This document shows, piece by piece, positions 24,601 through 36,032 of a DNA stretch of 51,635 nucleotides. The notes beneath the pieces are model-generated. The model made no database searches. It saw only the letters and a list, made by a program, of their open reading frames with translations, and was not told the origin of the DNA. Both the position numbers and the translations under genes were made by a program. The stretch is from Oscillospiraceae bacterium. Its GTDB lineage: Bacteria > Bacillota > Clostridia > Oscillospirales > Oscillospiraceae. The stretch lies in assembly GCA_015067785.1 (NCBI GenBank), contig SVLR01000014.1, positions 1-51,635 on the forward strand. The letters are read 5' to 3'. Each line of letters starts with the position of its first letter. The stretch's first letter is position 1.

Positions 24601-25351
24601 TCACATCTATCGGTCTGTTTTCCATTACCGCACGGGGATTTTGCCAAAAGAGCTTTCTTGCCGCATCATCACCGTATTTCTTGCGAATATGCAGATAGCA
24701 GTCCTTCAGCTTGGGGGGACGGTTCTTCAGATCGTGGGCATCGGAGGCTATGAACTGCGCCTTTTCCTCCTTAATGAGCCGATGGCAGAACCGCTTGACC
24801 GAAAAGCCCCATTTCCCCATAACGCTGTCGGCATTGAGCTGGATCCGGGCGCCCAACTCCAGCACCTCATCGGTAAGAGTAGGATCCAAACGGAAAATAT
24901 CGTACCGCTCCGCGTGGGCAATGATCGGCACATAACCGGCATTCAAGCAGTCCCGAATACCGGCAATCACATTGGGGCGAAATACCGTTGTAGGAAACTC
25001 CAGAAGCATATACCGGGACTTTGCCATGGGTGTCAGCACGCCCCGCTCCGCCTGCCGGGTAAATTCCGACTGATGGCGCACCTCGCTGCCAAGCATAAAT
25101 TTCATCCGCACACCGTCGTTCCGAACAGCAGTATAAAATTCCTGGAACTGTTCCTTGAGATCCTGCGGTGTCGGTTTATAGGTGGCTCTGAAATGGGGTG
25201 TCAGGAACAGCAGCTGGGTGCCATCGAGCCTTGCCATTCTCACCAGCTCCAAAGCCTCCGCGTAATCCTTTGCGCCATCGTCCACACCGGGCAGGATATG
25301 GCTGTGGATATCCGCAATCATAATCTCCGGCTCTTTTTTCGTCTTCTTCAT
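24581..25351 (-). CDS. PHP-family tyrosine-protein phosphatase (CpsB/YwqE-like)
   Basis: A 256-residue metal-dependent phosphatase of the PHP superfamily, as used in capsule and exopolysaccharide control to dephosphorylate BY-kinases. Motifs: ADIHSHILPGVDDGAKD near residue 13 (metal His and Asp), LGSEVRHQ, YMLLEFP, PIIAHAERYD near residue 140 and SDAHDLKNRPP near residue 200. AAGGGAG precedes the start. No kinase or polysaccharide genes are in the window, so its partner lies elsewhere. It ends within its own terminator. Confidence 0.9.
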   Translation of the reverse strand: MKKTKKEPEIMIADIHSHILPGVDDGAKDYAEALELVRMARLDGTQLLFLTPHFRATYKPTPQDLKEQFQEFYTAVRNDGVRMKFMLGSEVRHQSEFTRQAERGVLTPMAKSRYMLLEFPTTVFRPNVIAGIRDCLNAGYVPIIAHAERYDIFRLDPTLTDEVLELGARIQLNADSVMGKWGFSVKRFCHRLIKEEKAQFIASDAHDLKNRPPKLKDCYLHIRKKYGDDAARKLFWQNPRAVMENRPIDVKKSTLE

Positions 25352-25419
25352 AGGCTGCTCCCTTCTGCATTTCCTTTATTATAGCATAACCCATCCCGAA
25401 AAACAAGGCAGCAGAATCG

Positions 25420-27276
25420 TTATTCGGTATTGGGTTTTTGATAGATCACAACAGCACTTGTCTTCTCCACAAGCTTGTAGCCCTTGCCCTCCAGCAGCCC
25501 TACCACATTTTCATAGCCGTTATTCTGCCCGGATGTAGCATACTTCTTATAATCCGCCGTTGCAGAGGGCTTCAGCGCCACAAACTCCGTCTCCAAAAGA
25601 TGCTCCCGGGAGCAGTAGCGGATGTCGTAGAGCACATCCCGCTGGGAGAGGTAGGTGGTATAGAACGTGGTGGTTGCCACCGAAGCATCCTCGGGAATGA
25701 TATCCAGCGCAGTGCGGACACTGTCGTAATAAGGCTTATAAGTGCTTGCCAGCTCCTGATACTGCTGCCCCTTCGGTATCACATTGGCAGTAAAGAAAGC
25801 AAGGGCAACGGCTGCCGTCGCACCGAGGGTCGCCACTTTTTTCCAGTCCAGCTTCAGGTCTGCAATATTGACCGCCGTCAGATAAATGAGGAAAGCATTG
25901 GAGCCGAAGGTATACTGGAAAAAAATATCGTGCTGATACTGATAATCGGACATTAAATTCACCAGCACATAGGGAATCAGCAAAATGTAGCGTTCATACC
26001 GCCTCGTAAAGAAAGGCAGGCACAAAACCGGCAGCAGGGTCAGGTTGATAAAGCTGAGCTTTTCCGCATCCACGCACTCGTAAAGTGCCTTCATAGGATT
26101 CATCAGCACCGCTTTGATAACAGTCATAAGTGACCCGGAGCCATCATAGATGAAATTGTTATAACGGTAGGTCATCACACCGTCACCGCTGCTTGCCAAA
26201 TACCCAGTGACCGCAAAGAACCAAACAAGGGACACACCCAAAAGGGAGATGCCGGTAATCAGATTTTGCTTGTCCGCCTTTTTCCCCCGAAGAACCGTTT
26301 TTACCAGAAGATAAAGACCGATCACCGCCACATAGACCGCCGCATCCTCCTTTACCGTCAGGGTAAGGACAGCGGAAACAGCAGTAATGGGGATATTCTT
26401 TTTCTCTATCCCGTAAAACAGCCACAAAATCAGCGGCGTCAGGAAGCAGTTTTCGTGGAGGTCATAGCTGACGCCGCCGGCAAAGGCAGGCATCAGGAGC
26501 AGTACAGCGCAAAGGAGCATCCGGGGAAGTCCCGACATCCCCTTCTCTTTTCCAATGAGCCACAGAGGGATCACCGCCGATGCCATCACCGCTGCCTGCA
26601 GCACCTGCAGCGTCTCCGGCTTGGGAAACAGGCAGTAAAAGGGCAGCATCAAATAGTAAATAGGCGACACATGGACCGCAAAGTGGGAAAGAAGCCCATC
26701 TCGCTCCAAAGTGGTCAGGGGCAGACCGGTAGTCTTCATATAGTGAAACATCTGGGAGAAGATGCCGAAATCATAAGAGGGCGTGCTCATACTCTCCACT
26801 CTTGCCACCGTCCAAAGACTGACGAGAAAGAAAAATACCACCGCCAACCCGGCAGTCCCCAAAAGATACCCCCAGTGGGCTTTCTTTATTTCCCGCTTTT
26901 CTTCCTCCGCACCGTTCCAGCCACGCATAGCAAAACAGACAAAAAGGCCGATCACCATCAGGCACAGCACAGTAAAGGTCTCAATATTACACGCCTCAAT
27001 GGCAGCAAATGCAAGAATGCAAAAACCGCCAAGGATACACCAGCGCCCAATTTCCCCGGCACGGAAATATAGGCTTAGAGCAATAAACGCAGTAGAAAAA
27101 ACTGCTGTCAATACCAGCACACGTGGAAGGGACATCTGCTTCAGGCTTTCTAAGCCCGCAAGGTTACGGACACCCGCCGGCAAAAACAGGTATTCAAGCA
27201 CCACTGCCAATAGCCAGCCCAGCAATATACTCCGCACCATATCCGGCACGGTAGGTTTATTCTTTATTGTAGGCAT
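25420..27276 (-). CDS. DUF2079 multi-pass membrane protein
   Basis: A 618-residue polytopic membrane protein with about a dozen hydrophobic segments and a C-terminal extracytoplasmic part. The stretch SYDFGIFSQMFHYMKTTG near residue 165 and the HFAVHVSPIYYLMLPFY segment near residue 205 are typical of DUF2079, a GT-C-like family. A glycosyltransferase role using lipid-linked sugars is possible but not shown. GGAGG lies 7 nt before the ATG. It is 68 bp upstream of the phosphatase gene on the same strand and may be co-transcribed with it, which would hint at cell-surface polysaccharide. Confidence 0.85.
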   Translation of the reverse strand: MPTIKNKPTVPDMVRSILLGWLLAVVLEYLFLPAGVRNLAGLESLKQMSLPRVLVLTAVFSTAFIALSLYFRAGEIGRWCILGGFCILAFAAIEACNIETFTVLCLMVIGLFVCFAMRGWNGAEEEKREIKKAHWGYLLGTAGLAVVFFFLVSLWTVARVESMSTPSYDFGIFSQMFHYMKTTGLPLTTLERDGLLSHFAVHVSPIYYLMLPFYCLFPKPETLQVLQAAVMASAVIPLWLIGKEKGMSGLPRMLLCAVLLLMPAFAGGVSYDLHENCFLTPLILWLFYGIEKKNIPITAVSAVLTLTVKEDAAVYVAVIGLYLLVKTVLRGKKADKQNLITGISLLGVSLVWFFAVTGYLASSGDGVMTYRYNNFIYDGSGSLMTVIKAVLMNPMKALYECVDAEKLSFINLTLLPVLCLPFFTRRYERYILLIPYVLVNLMSDYQYQHDIFFQYTFGSNAFLIYLTAVNIADLKLDWKKVATLGATAAVALAFFTANVIPKGQQYQELASTYKPYYDSVRTALDIIPEDASVATTTFYTTYLSQRDVLYDIRYCSREHLLETEFVALKPSATADYKKYATSGQNNGYENVVGLLEGKGYKLVEKTSAVVIYQKPNTE

Positions 27277-27300
27277 AACGCGCCTCCTTACGAATCAGAT

Positions 27301-27330
27301 ATTGTAAGGACCGGTGTCCTCGACGGTCCT
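27301..27330. repeat. Short dispersed repeat, GGACC family, copy 2
   Basis: ATTGTAAGGACCGGTGTCC, then TCGACGGTCC; matches 3581-3611 with a few substitutions. It directly precedes a truncated family A repeat. Confidence 0.6.
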
Positions 27331-27335
27331 TGAAG

Positions 27336-27427
27336 ACTCCACTGTGCAAAGGGAGCTGGCAATAATCTTTGATTTTTGACTGAGGGATTGCTATTCGTGA
27401 CCCACCTCCCCTTGCATAGAGGAGGCT
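27336..27427 (+). repeat. Family A repeat, copy 4 (truncated)
   Basis: Keeps the left outer region, the internal TTTGATTTTTGACTGAGGGATTG part and the right outer end, but lacks the CCCCTCC arm and second internal hairpin. The outer hairpins are also eroded. Confidence 0.75.
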
Positions 27428-27501
27428 TTTCTCCATTGTAGCACATTTTTCAGCTTACGCAAGAATTTTTCAAAACACCCCGGATAATTTCACAATTCCT
27501 C

Positions 27502-27530
27502 TATATTTTTCCGCCCATCTGTGTTATAAT
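27502..27530 (+). promoter_or_regulatory. Promoter of secA
   Basis: Extended -10 TGTTATAAT (TATAAT at 27525-27530); the -35 region (TATATT at 27502) is weak. The leader is about 25 nt with AAAGGAG before the start. Confidence 0.6.
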
Positions 27531-27559
27531 GGTAAAAATATTGCTTAAAGGAGATTCCT

Positions 27560-30304
<2,745 letters not shown>

Positions 30305-30305
30305 T

Positions 30306-31100
30306 ATGCAGACCGTCATCAAAGAGAAGCTGCAGTATGCGGTGGCGGAGAACATCTCCGTCCCCCATATGTTTACCACAAGAAAAGGCGGTGTCAGTCA
30401 TGGACATCTCTCCTCCATGAATATCGGCACCCGCCGTGGTGACAGCATTGAAAATGTACGAAAAAACTATGAAATCTTAGGAAAAGCCATTGGTTTTGAT
30501 CCTAAAAGATCCGTACACGCCAAGCAGACCCATACAGACGTCGTCCGCATTGCCGACGAAAGCCTCTGGGGCGCGGGACTTTATGCCCCTGATCTTTCCG
30601 ACTGCGACGCACTGATCACAAACACACCGGAAACTGCCCTTGTGATCTTCACCGCCGACTGTACCCCTATTTTATTTTATGACCCGGTCACCGGTGCGGT
30701 GGGCGCTGCCCACGCAGGCTGGCGTGGCACAGTCGCCAACATTGCCGGAAAAACCGTTCAGGCAATGGAGACGCATTTTGGCTGTCGATCGGAAGACATC
30801 CATGCCGCCATCGGTCCTAACATCGGACCGTGCTGCTTCGAAACAGACCGGGATGTACCCGATGCTTTTTTCGGGCGTTATCAGGGGGATATCGGTGCAT
30901 TTCTGACCGAAAAAAACGGTAAGTTTCATCTGGATCTAAAGGAAATTAACGCCTGGCTTCTGCGTCGGGCAGGCGTGCGATCCATCGACATTTCCACCCA
31001 TTGCACCGCCTGCGACCCCGACCTTTACTGGTCCCACCGCAAGATAGGTGCCCAACGGGGCAGCCAAGGCGCCATTATTGTATGTAAGGAGAAAGGGTAA
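30306..31100 (+). CDS. pgeF: Peptidoglycan editing factor / purine nucleoside phosphorylase family (YfiH)
   Basis: A 264-residue member of the DUF152 (YfiH/LACC1) family. Family members have been shown to act on purine nucleosides, and E. coli YfiH affects peptidoglycan composition; which applies here is unknown. Motifs include HAKQTHTDVV near residue 75 (zinc His), DCDALITNTPETALVIFTADC near residue 100 with the conserved Cys, GAAHAGWRGT near residue 135 and GPNIGPCCFE near residue 175. The frame is open upstream, but the ATG at 30306 directly follows the secA stop. It shares one base with the next gene (TAATG). Confidence 0.9.
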   Translation: MQTVIKEKLQYAVAENISVPHMFTTRKGGVSHGHLSSMNIGTRRGDSIENVRKNYEILGKAIGFDPKRSVHAKQTHTDVVRIADESLWGAGLYAPDLSDCDALITNTPETALVIFTADCTPILFYDPVTGAVGAAHAGWRGTVANIAGKTVQAMETHFGCRSEDIHAAIGPNIGPCCFETDRDVPDAFFGRYQGDIGAFLTEKNGKFHLDLKEINAWLLRRAGVRSIDISTHCTACDPDLYWSHRKIGAQRGSQGAIIVCKEKG

Positions 31101-32608
31101 TGAAGCGACTTATTTCCATATTTTTGGCAGTCTGTCTTCTGCTTTCTCTGGCAGGCTGCAGCTATGATTATTCCGATTATATTCCCACCGGCGGCGGTCT
31201 TGCAGACGATGCGCAAAAACCCACCGAGCCGGGCGGAACCGATGATAAGATCATCACCCTGACCTTATATAAGGAAAAGGGACTAAACCCCTATCTATGT
31301 ACGGATTTTGTAAACCGTCCTCTTATGTCCCTGCTCTATCAGGGACTTTTCGCCACCAACAGTCGCTATGAGACGGAGCCGATCCTCTGCGGCAGCTATT
31401 CCCCCTCCGGGGACTATAAGACCCACACCTTTACCGTTGACCCCAAAGCAACCTTTTCCGACGGCACCCTTGTGACAGCAGCCGATGCGGTAGCAAGCCT
31501 GAATGCCGCCAAGGAGAGCGCCTACTACAAAGGACGGTTTCTGCACATTACCGCCATCACCCTCTCGAGCTCCGGAGAAATTGTGATCACCACCGACACA
31601 GAAATGCGGGATCTGCCGATTTTGCTGGACATTCCCATTCTTCCCTCGGCACAGCTGTCCGAAAATTTCCCCATTGGCTCCGGTCCATATATTTTAGAGG
31701 ACACGGTGGTAGGTCCTTACCTGAAAAAGCGGACAAATTGGTGGTGCAACGCTGCCTTGCAGATCTCCACTCCCGCCATTCCCCTGCTGGAGGCAACCTC
31801 TGTTGCCGGCATCCGGGACGATTTCCAGTTCGGCAAGCTGGATTTTGCCATCACCGACCCCAGCTCCGATAAATATGTGGATTACCGTAGCGACGCAGAG
31901 CTTTGGAACTGTGAGAGTGGTCTGTTTCTCTATATCGGCTGCAATCAGGACAGCGCTGTTTTTGACCGTCCCGAGATCCGCTCTGCGCTCACCTATGCCA
32001 TCGACCGGAACCGTCTTGTGACCAAGTTCTACAGCGGCTTTGCGGAAAGCGCCACACTCCCCGCCTCTCCCCACTCTCCCTACTACAACAAGGCTCTGGC
32101 AGCCAAGTATGGCTACGATGCTGATAAATTTAAGGAAGCCGTCACCGCTGCCGGCAAGGAAGGCAGCACCGTCGTGCTTCTTGTCAACAGCGACGATTCC
32201 CTCCGCCTCCGGGCAGCCCGGGCAGTTGCCGATATGCTACGAAATGGCGGTCTTCAGGTAGAAATGAAGGAGCTGGGCGGCAGCGCCTATGAAAACGCTA
32301 TCAAAAGGCGGGAATTTGACATCTACCTGGGAAAGACACGGCTGTCTCCCAATATGGATCTTTCCGCCTTCTTCTACACCTGGGGCGAGCTGAGCTACGG
32401 TGGACTTGACGATGTAGCAGCGTACACCCTGTGTCTCGATGCCCTTGCAGACGAGGGCAACTACTATAACCTCCACCGCACGGTGATGGACCAGGGACTT
32501 CTGTGTCCGGTGCTCTTCTGCAATTACGCAGTCTACACAAACCGGGGTGTGTTCGAAAATCTCTCCCCCGCCCGGGACAATGTATTCTGCTACTCCATAG
32601 GCAAATAA
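31100..32608 (+). CDS. ABC transporter substrate-binding lipoprotein, family 5
   Basis: A 502-residue solute-binding protein of the peptide/nickel/oligopeptide type (SBP_bac_5). The N-terminus is a lipoprotein signal: KR, a hydrophobic run and the lipobox LAGC with the lipidated Cys near residue 19, then a Gly/Pro/Asp-rich linker. The mature part has the family features YKTHTFTVDPKATFSDGT and ALTYAIDRNRLV. No permease or ATPase genes follow, because a terminator comes directly after the stop, so it is an orphan receptor. Ligand unknown. It starts at the last base of the pgeF stop. Confidence 0.88.
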   Translation: MKRLISIFLAVCLLLSLAGCSYDYSDYIPTGGGLADDAQKPTEPGGTDDKIITLTLYKEKGLNPYLCTDFVNRPLMSLLYQGLFATNSRYETEPILCGSYSPSGDYKTHTFTVDPKATFSDGTLVTAADAVASLNAAKESAYYKGRFLHITAITLSSSGEIVITTDTEMRDLPILLDIPILPSAQLSENFPIGSGPYILEDTVVGPYLKKRTNWWCNAALQISTPAIPLLEATSVAGIRDDFQFGKLDFAITDPSSDKYVDYRSDAELWNCESGLFLYIGCNQDSAVFDRPEIRSALTYAIDRNRLVTKFYSGFAESATLPASPHSPYYNKALAAKYGYDADKFKEAVTAAGKEGSTVVLLVNSDDSLRLRAARAVADMLRNGGLQVEMKELGGSAYENAIKRREFDIYLGKTRLSPNMDLSAFFYTWGELSYGGLDDVAAYTLCLDALADEGNYYNLHRTVMDQGLLCPVLFCNYAVYTNRGVFENLSPARDNVFCYSIGK

Positions 32609-32610
32609 AA

Positions 32611-32636
32611 AAGACCACCCCCGGGTGGTCTTTTTT
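32611..32636. terminator. Bidirectional terminator
   Basis: GACCACCC (32613-32620), two bases, GGGTGGTC (32623-32630), T6, preceded by an A-run. It separates the secA unit from spoIIP. Confidence 0.88.
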
Positions 32637-32640
32637 AGTG

Positions 32641-32679
32641 AAGCGTTAAGGTGTCTGCTCCGCAGACGAATTTGTAATA
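32641..32679 (+). repeat. AT-rich repeat with GTGTCTGC motif, copy 3
   Basis: GGTGTCTGCTCCGCAGACG hairpin followed by AATTTGTAAT, matching 24294 closely. Confidence 0.6.
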
Positions 32680-33714
32680 TTAATTGTCAACTACAATTGC
32701 GCCGCCTTTGAGCTTTACGATTGCCTCCGCAATGACATCAACGGTATTGAAGGCCTCCTGCTGGGTATTGCCCACGGCACCGATCTCCATGAGCATATAG
32801 CCGGGATGGAGATGCTGGTTATAATTGTGTTTCGTTGCGATCTGGATCCAGTTCTGATATGTAATACCGGGGAAGATCCCCTCCACCACCGTGCGGAATT
32901 TGAATACCGCCGCCGCATTTTCCTGCCAATTGGGATGGGGCATATTGCCGCCGGAGGTTGTGACGATGAACATGATCTTGGCGGCTTTTTTACCGTTATA
33001 GGTAGCCGTCAAGGCATTTTTGCGGATCTCCTCGTCGGTGTTGCCAAAGGCATTGCGATGCAGGTCCAGCACAAGCTGGATACTGGGATATTCCTCCAAG
33101 TACTGGGAAACTGCTTCCCGGGAGCTTTGATAAGCCTTTAAGTAATCCTCGTTGTGATTGGTACGGTCGTGAATGACAGAAATGCCCTGAGCGCGGAGCA
33201 ACTGCGCCAAGCGGTCACCCACAGCGATCATATTATGCTCGTTATTGAGGGTATTGTAGGGATCGCTTTCTTTATACTGACCTTCGTTTTTGTAGCCCTC
33301 GGTAGCATGGGTATGTACGATCAGTACCGTAGGCTCCTCCAAAGAGAGGTTCCATTCCAGCGGCTTTTTCAGCAGGTTTTTATAATTGAATCTCTTGCCG
33401 GAGGTATTTGTATAGCTGATCTTCATTCCGTCCGAAAGAGAGATCTGCAGAGGGTCCGGCTTGATGATCGGCGGCTCGGTAGGTCCTTCCGTAGGTGGCT
33501 CCGTGGGCGGCTCGGTAGGTGCCTCCGGCTCCGTAGGCATCACACCGGTATAAAGATAGGTCAGCCATCCGGCAACGGTGGGATTTTCCAGCAGCGCACC
33601 GCCGCCAAAGATCAGCAGCAGCACCACTGCGAGAACGATCACGCCGATGCTTATATAGAGTGCTCTGCGATGTAGCGTCTTTTCTTTTTCTGGTGTGGTC
33701 AGGTTGTTTTCCAT
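32680..33714 (-). CDS. spoIIP: Stage II sporulation protein P
   Basis: Amidase/endopeptidase that, with SpoIID and SpoIIM, thins septal peptidoglycan during forespore engulfment. The 344 residues have one N-terminal membrane segment (about 19-42), a Pro/Thr/Glu linker (about 60-88, PTEPP-like repeats) and the SpoIIP catalytic domain. Visible are VLIVHTHATEGY near residue 130 (zinc His), LVLDLHRNAFGN near residue 208 and GYMLMEIGAVGNTQQEA near residue 305. The start overlaps the tadA end by 16 bp, so it is transcribed with tadA. It marks the organism as a spore former or a descendant of one. Confidence 0.93.
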   Translation of the reverse strand: MENNLTTPEKEKTLHRRALYISIGVIVLAVVLLLIFGGGALLENPTVAGWLTYLYTGVMPTEPEAPTEPPTEPPTEGPTEPPIIKPDPLQISLSDGMKISYTNTSGKRFNYKNLLKKPLEWNLSLEEPTVLIVHTHATEGYKNEGQYKESDPYNTLNNEHNMIAVGDRLAQLLRAQGISVIHDRTNHNEDYLKAYQSSREAVSQYLEEYPSIQLVLDLHRNAFGNTDEEIRKNALTATYNGKKAAKIMFIVTTSGGNMPHPNWQENAAAVFKFRTVVEGIFPGITYQNWIQIATKHNYNQHLHPGYMLMEIGAVGNTQQEAFNTVDVIAEAIVKLKGGAIVVDN

Positions 33715-34178
33715 TTAGGTCTCTCCCGAAGTTCCATTCTCAGTTTCTTAAAAAAATCCTCTAAAAGGGCACGGCTTTCCTCCGCCAAAATGCCCTTTTC
33801 CACCTGAGGCTTGTGGTTAAAATCCATTTCGAAGAGGTTGCAAACGCTGCCGCAGGCACCGCATTTTTTGTCCTCCGCCCCAAAGACGATCCGGGGGATC
33901 CGGGCATTGATGATCGCACCGGCACACATTGGGCAGGGCTCCATTGTCACATACAGGGTGCACTCCCAAAGCCGCCAGCCGCCCAAATTTTTGCAGGCAT
34001 CAGCGATTGCTTCGATCTCCGCATGTCCAAGGGCGGTTTTATCTCCCTCGCGACGGTTTCTTCCCCGGCCTACGATCTCGCCCCGACGGACGATAACGCA
34101 GCCAACGGGCACTTCTCCAGCCTCTCCCGCCTCCCGGGCAAGCATAAGGGCAGATTGCATAAAATCTGTATCTGTCAC
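33699..34178 (-). CDS. tadA: tRNA-specific adenosine deaminase
   Basis: Converts adenosine 34 of tRNA-Arg to inosine. The 159 residues have the zinc deaminase signature: GHAEIEAI near residue 55 (His ligand and catalytic Glu) and PCPMCAGAI near residue 86 (two Cys ligands), plus VFGAEDKKCGACGS. The start codon is GTG at 34178, preceded by AGGGGGC. It overlaps spoIIP by 16 bp. Confidence 0.95.
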   Translation of the reverse strand: MTDTDFMQSALMLAREAGEAGEVPVGCVIVRRGEIVGRGRNRREGDKTALGHAEIEAIADACKNLGGWRLWECTLYVTMEPCPMCAGAIINARIPRIVFGAEDKKCGACGSVCNLFEMDFNHKPQVEKGILAEESRALLEDFFKKLRMELRERPKWKTT

Positions 34179-34204
34179 GAAATAGCCCCCTTTTTAACTT
34201 TTAT

Positions 34205-34233
34205 ATCATACCCTAAACATTTCCTGCCGTCAA
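34205..34233 (-). promoter_or_regulatory. Promoter of tadA-spoIIP
   Basis: TTGACG (34233-34228), 17-bp spacer, TATGAT (34210-34205), a good sigma-A match about 27 bp before the GTG. SpoIIP is usually under sporulation sigma control, so a further promoter within tadA is possible but not seen. Confidence 0.65.
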
Positions 34234-34278
34234 GTACTGCTTTCATATCACCCGATAGGTATATTGTGGGTTTTCCCC

Positions 34279-34307
34279 TTGCAAGTTTCTTTTATGGATG
34301 CTATAAT
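34279..34307 (+). promoter_or_regulatory. Promoter of queH
   Basis: TTGCAA (34279-34284), 17-bp spacer, TATAAT (34302-34307), with an extended -10 TGC. Confidence 0.75.
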
Positions 34308-34338
34308 AGGCATATTATGGGCATTTTTGGAGGTTTTT

Positions 34339-34884
34339 ATGAAAACCCTTTTACACATATGCTGCGCTCCCTGCGCCAATCAGTGCGTAGCGCTGCTCCG
34401 CTCGGAAAATACCGAGGTTACCGGCTTTTGGTATAATCCCAACATCCACCCCTACACCGAGTACCGGGAGAGAAGAAACTGCGTACAAGCATACGCCAAA
34501 GCTATCGACCTTCCCTTAGTCCTGAAAGACGAATATGCGCTTCGTCCCTTTGTCCGGGAGGTCGCTGAGGACTTAAACGACCGCTGTGGCAAGTGCTACC
34601 GAATGCGGCTGTTTGAAACGGCAAAAACTGCAAAGGAGCTGGGCTTTGACAGCTTCACCTCCTCCCTTTTCATCAGTCCCTATCAGGACCACGAGCGGAT
34701 GAAGAAAACTGCCGAGGAGGCCGCAGAAATCTACGGTGTAGAATTTCTCTACCGGGACTTCCGCCCGCTCTTTAAGGCAGGGCAAGAATACGCCCGAGCA
34801 GAAGGCTTTTATATGCAGAAGTACTGCGGCTGTGTCTTTTCCGAAGAAGAGCGCTACCGCAAGCCACACCAGATTGTCCGCTGA
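34339..34884 (+). CDS. queH: Epoxyqueuosine reductase QueH
   Basis: Final step of queuosine tRNA modification: reduces epoxyqueuosine to queuosine using iron-sulfur clusters. The 181 residues carry the QueH Cys sets: HICCAPC at residues 6-12, then CGKCYRMR near residue 78 and YCGCVFSE near residue 163. The frame is open upstream, but ATG 34339 follows TTGGAGG and starts directly before the conserved MKTLLHICCAPC. It is the alternative to QueG. First gene of a plus-strand run. Confidence 0.94.
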   Translation: MKTLLHICCAPCANQCVALLRSENTEVTGFWYNPNIHPYTEYRERRNCVQAYAKAIDLPLVLKDEYALRPFVREVAEDLNDRCGKCYRMRLFETAKTAKELGFDSFTSSLFISPYQDHERMKKTAEEAAEIYGVEFLYRDFRPLFKAGQEYARAEGFYMQKYCGCVFSEEERYRKPHQIVR

Positions 34885-34895
34885 AAGGAAATCCT

Positions 34896-36029
34896 ATGAC
34901 AGAGCTTAAATTCGCCGTTCCCTGCCTCTTTGGCTTGGAGGGCATTGCCGGTGACGAGCTGCGCCGGCTGCAAATAGAAAATGTACAGGTAGAAAACGGC
35001 AGAGTTCTCTTTACCGGTGACACATACACAATGGCAAAAGCAAATATCTGCCTGCGAACCGGTGAGCGGGTGCTCCTTGTCCTTGCGGAGTTTACCGCCA
35101 CCAGCTTTGAAGAACTTTTTCAGGGCGTTTATGGCACCAATTTGGAGGATTTTATCCCGAAAAACGGTGTTTTTCCTGTAAAAGGTCATTGTCTCAACAG
35201 TAAACTTATGAGCGTGCCCGACTGTCAGGCGATCATTAAGAAAGCCGCCTCCAAGCGGCTGGGGGAAAAGTACGGCATCCAATGGCTGCCGGAAACGGGA
35301 GACAAATTCCCGCTCCAGTTTTCCATTATGAATGACAAGGTCACCCTCTATTTGGATACCACCGGTCAGGGCCTCCACAAGCGGGGCTACCGGGCAATCG
35401 GCAACGAAGCGCCGCTCCGAGAGACCTTAGCTGCCGCAATGGTAATGCTGACCCGCTACCGGGGCAGAGAGTTTTTGTGGGACCCCTTCTGCGGCTCCGG
35501 CACCATCCCTATCGAAGCCGCCCTCATTGCCAAAAACCGGGCGCCGGGACTTTCCCGTCACTTTGGCGCAGAGGTCTTCCCTTGGGTGGAAAAGGACATT
35601 TGGGCACAGGTTCGGGAGGAAGCAAGAGATAAGGAATTTTCCGGCAAATACCGCATTTTAGGCTCCGATAACGACCCCAAATGCGTCTCCCTTTCCTTTG
35701 CCAACGCCAAAAAAGCAGGGGTTTCCGACTGTGTCACCTTTGCCGACGGGGACGCCACCAAAATGTCCCTTCCTTCGGATTCCGGCATTCTCATCTGTAA
35801 TCCCCCTTACGGTCAGCGGCTTATGGAGCAGGACAGCGCAAGAAGGCTCTATAGTGCCCTTGGCCGCCATCTGAAATTCTCTAACAACTGGCAAAAATTC
35901 ATCATCACCAGCGAGCCGGAATTTGAGCATTATTTCGGCAAGCGCGCCGATAAAAAGCGGAAGCTCTACAACGGTATGATCAAGTGCGATTATTTTATGT
36001 ACACAAATACCCAGAGAAAGAAAGTGTAA
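34896..36029 (+). CDS. THUMP-domain class I rRNA methyltransferase (RlmL/YpsC-like)
   Basis: A 377-residue RNA guanine-N2 methyltransferase-like protein. The N-terminal ferredoxin-like and THUMP region (about 1-160) includes LFQGVYGTNLEDFIP; the C-terminal Rossmann domain has DPFCGSGTIPIEAALIAKN near residue 198 (SAM) and the catalytic LICNPPYGQRL near residue 298. By homology it modifies 23S rRNA (G2445 in E. coli RlmL N-terminal half); the exact site here is not known. It starts 11 bp after queH with AAAGGAAAT. Confidence 0.92.
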   Translation: MTELKFAVPCLFGLEGIAGDELRRLQIENVQVENGRVLFTGDTYTMAKANICLRTGERVLLVLAEFTATSFEELFQGVYGTNLEDFIPKNGVFPVKGHCLNSKLMSVPDCQAIIKKAASKRLGEKYGIQWLPETGDKFPLQFSIMNDKVTLYLDTTGQGLHKRGYRAIGNEAPLRETLAAAMVMLTRYRGREFLWDPFCGSGTIPIEAALIAKNRAPGLSRHFGAEVFPWVEKDIWAQVREEARDKEFSGKYRILGSDNDPKCVSLSFANAKKAGVSDCVTFADGDATKMSLPSDSGILICNPPYGQRLMEQDSARRLYSALGRHLKFSNNWQKFIITSEPEFEHYFGKRADKKRKLYNGMIKCDYFMYTNTQRKKV

Positions 36030-36032
36030 GCT

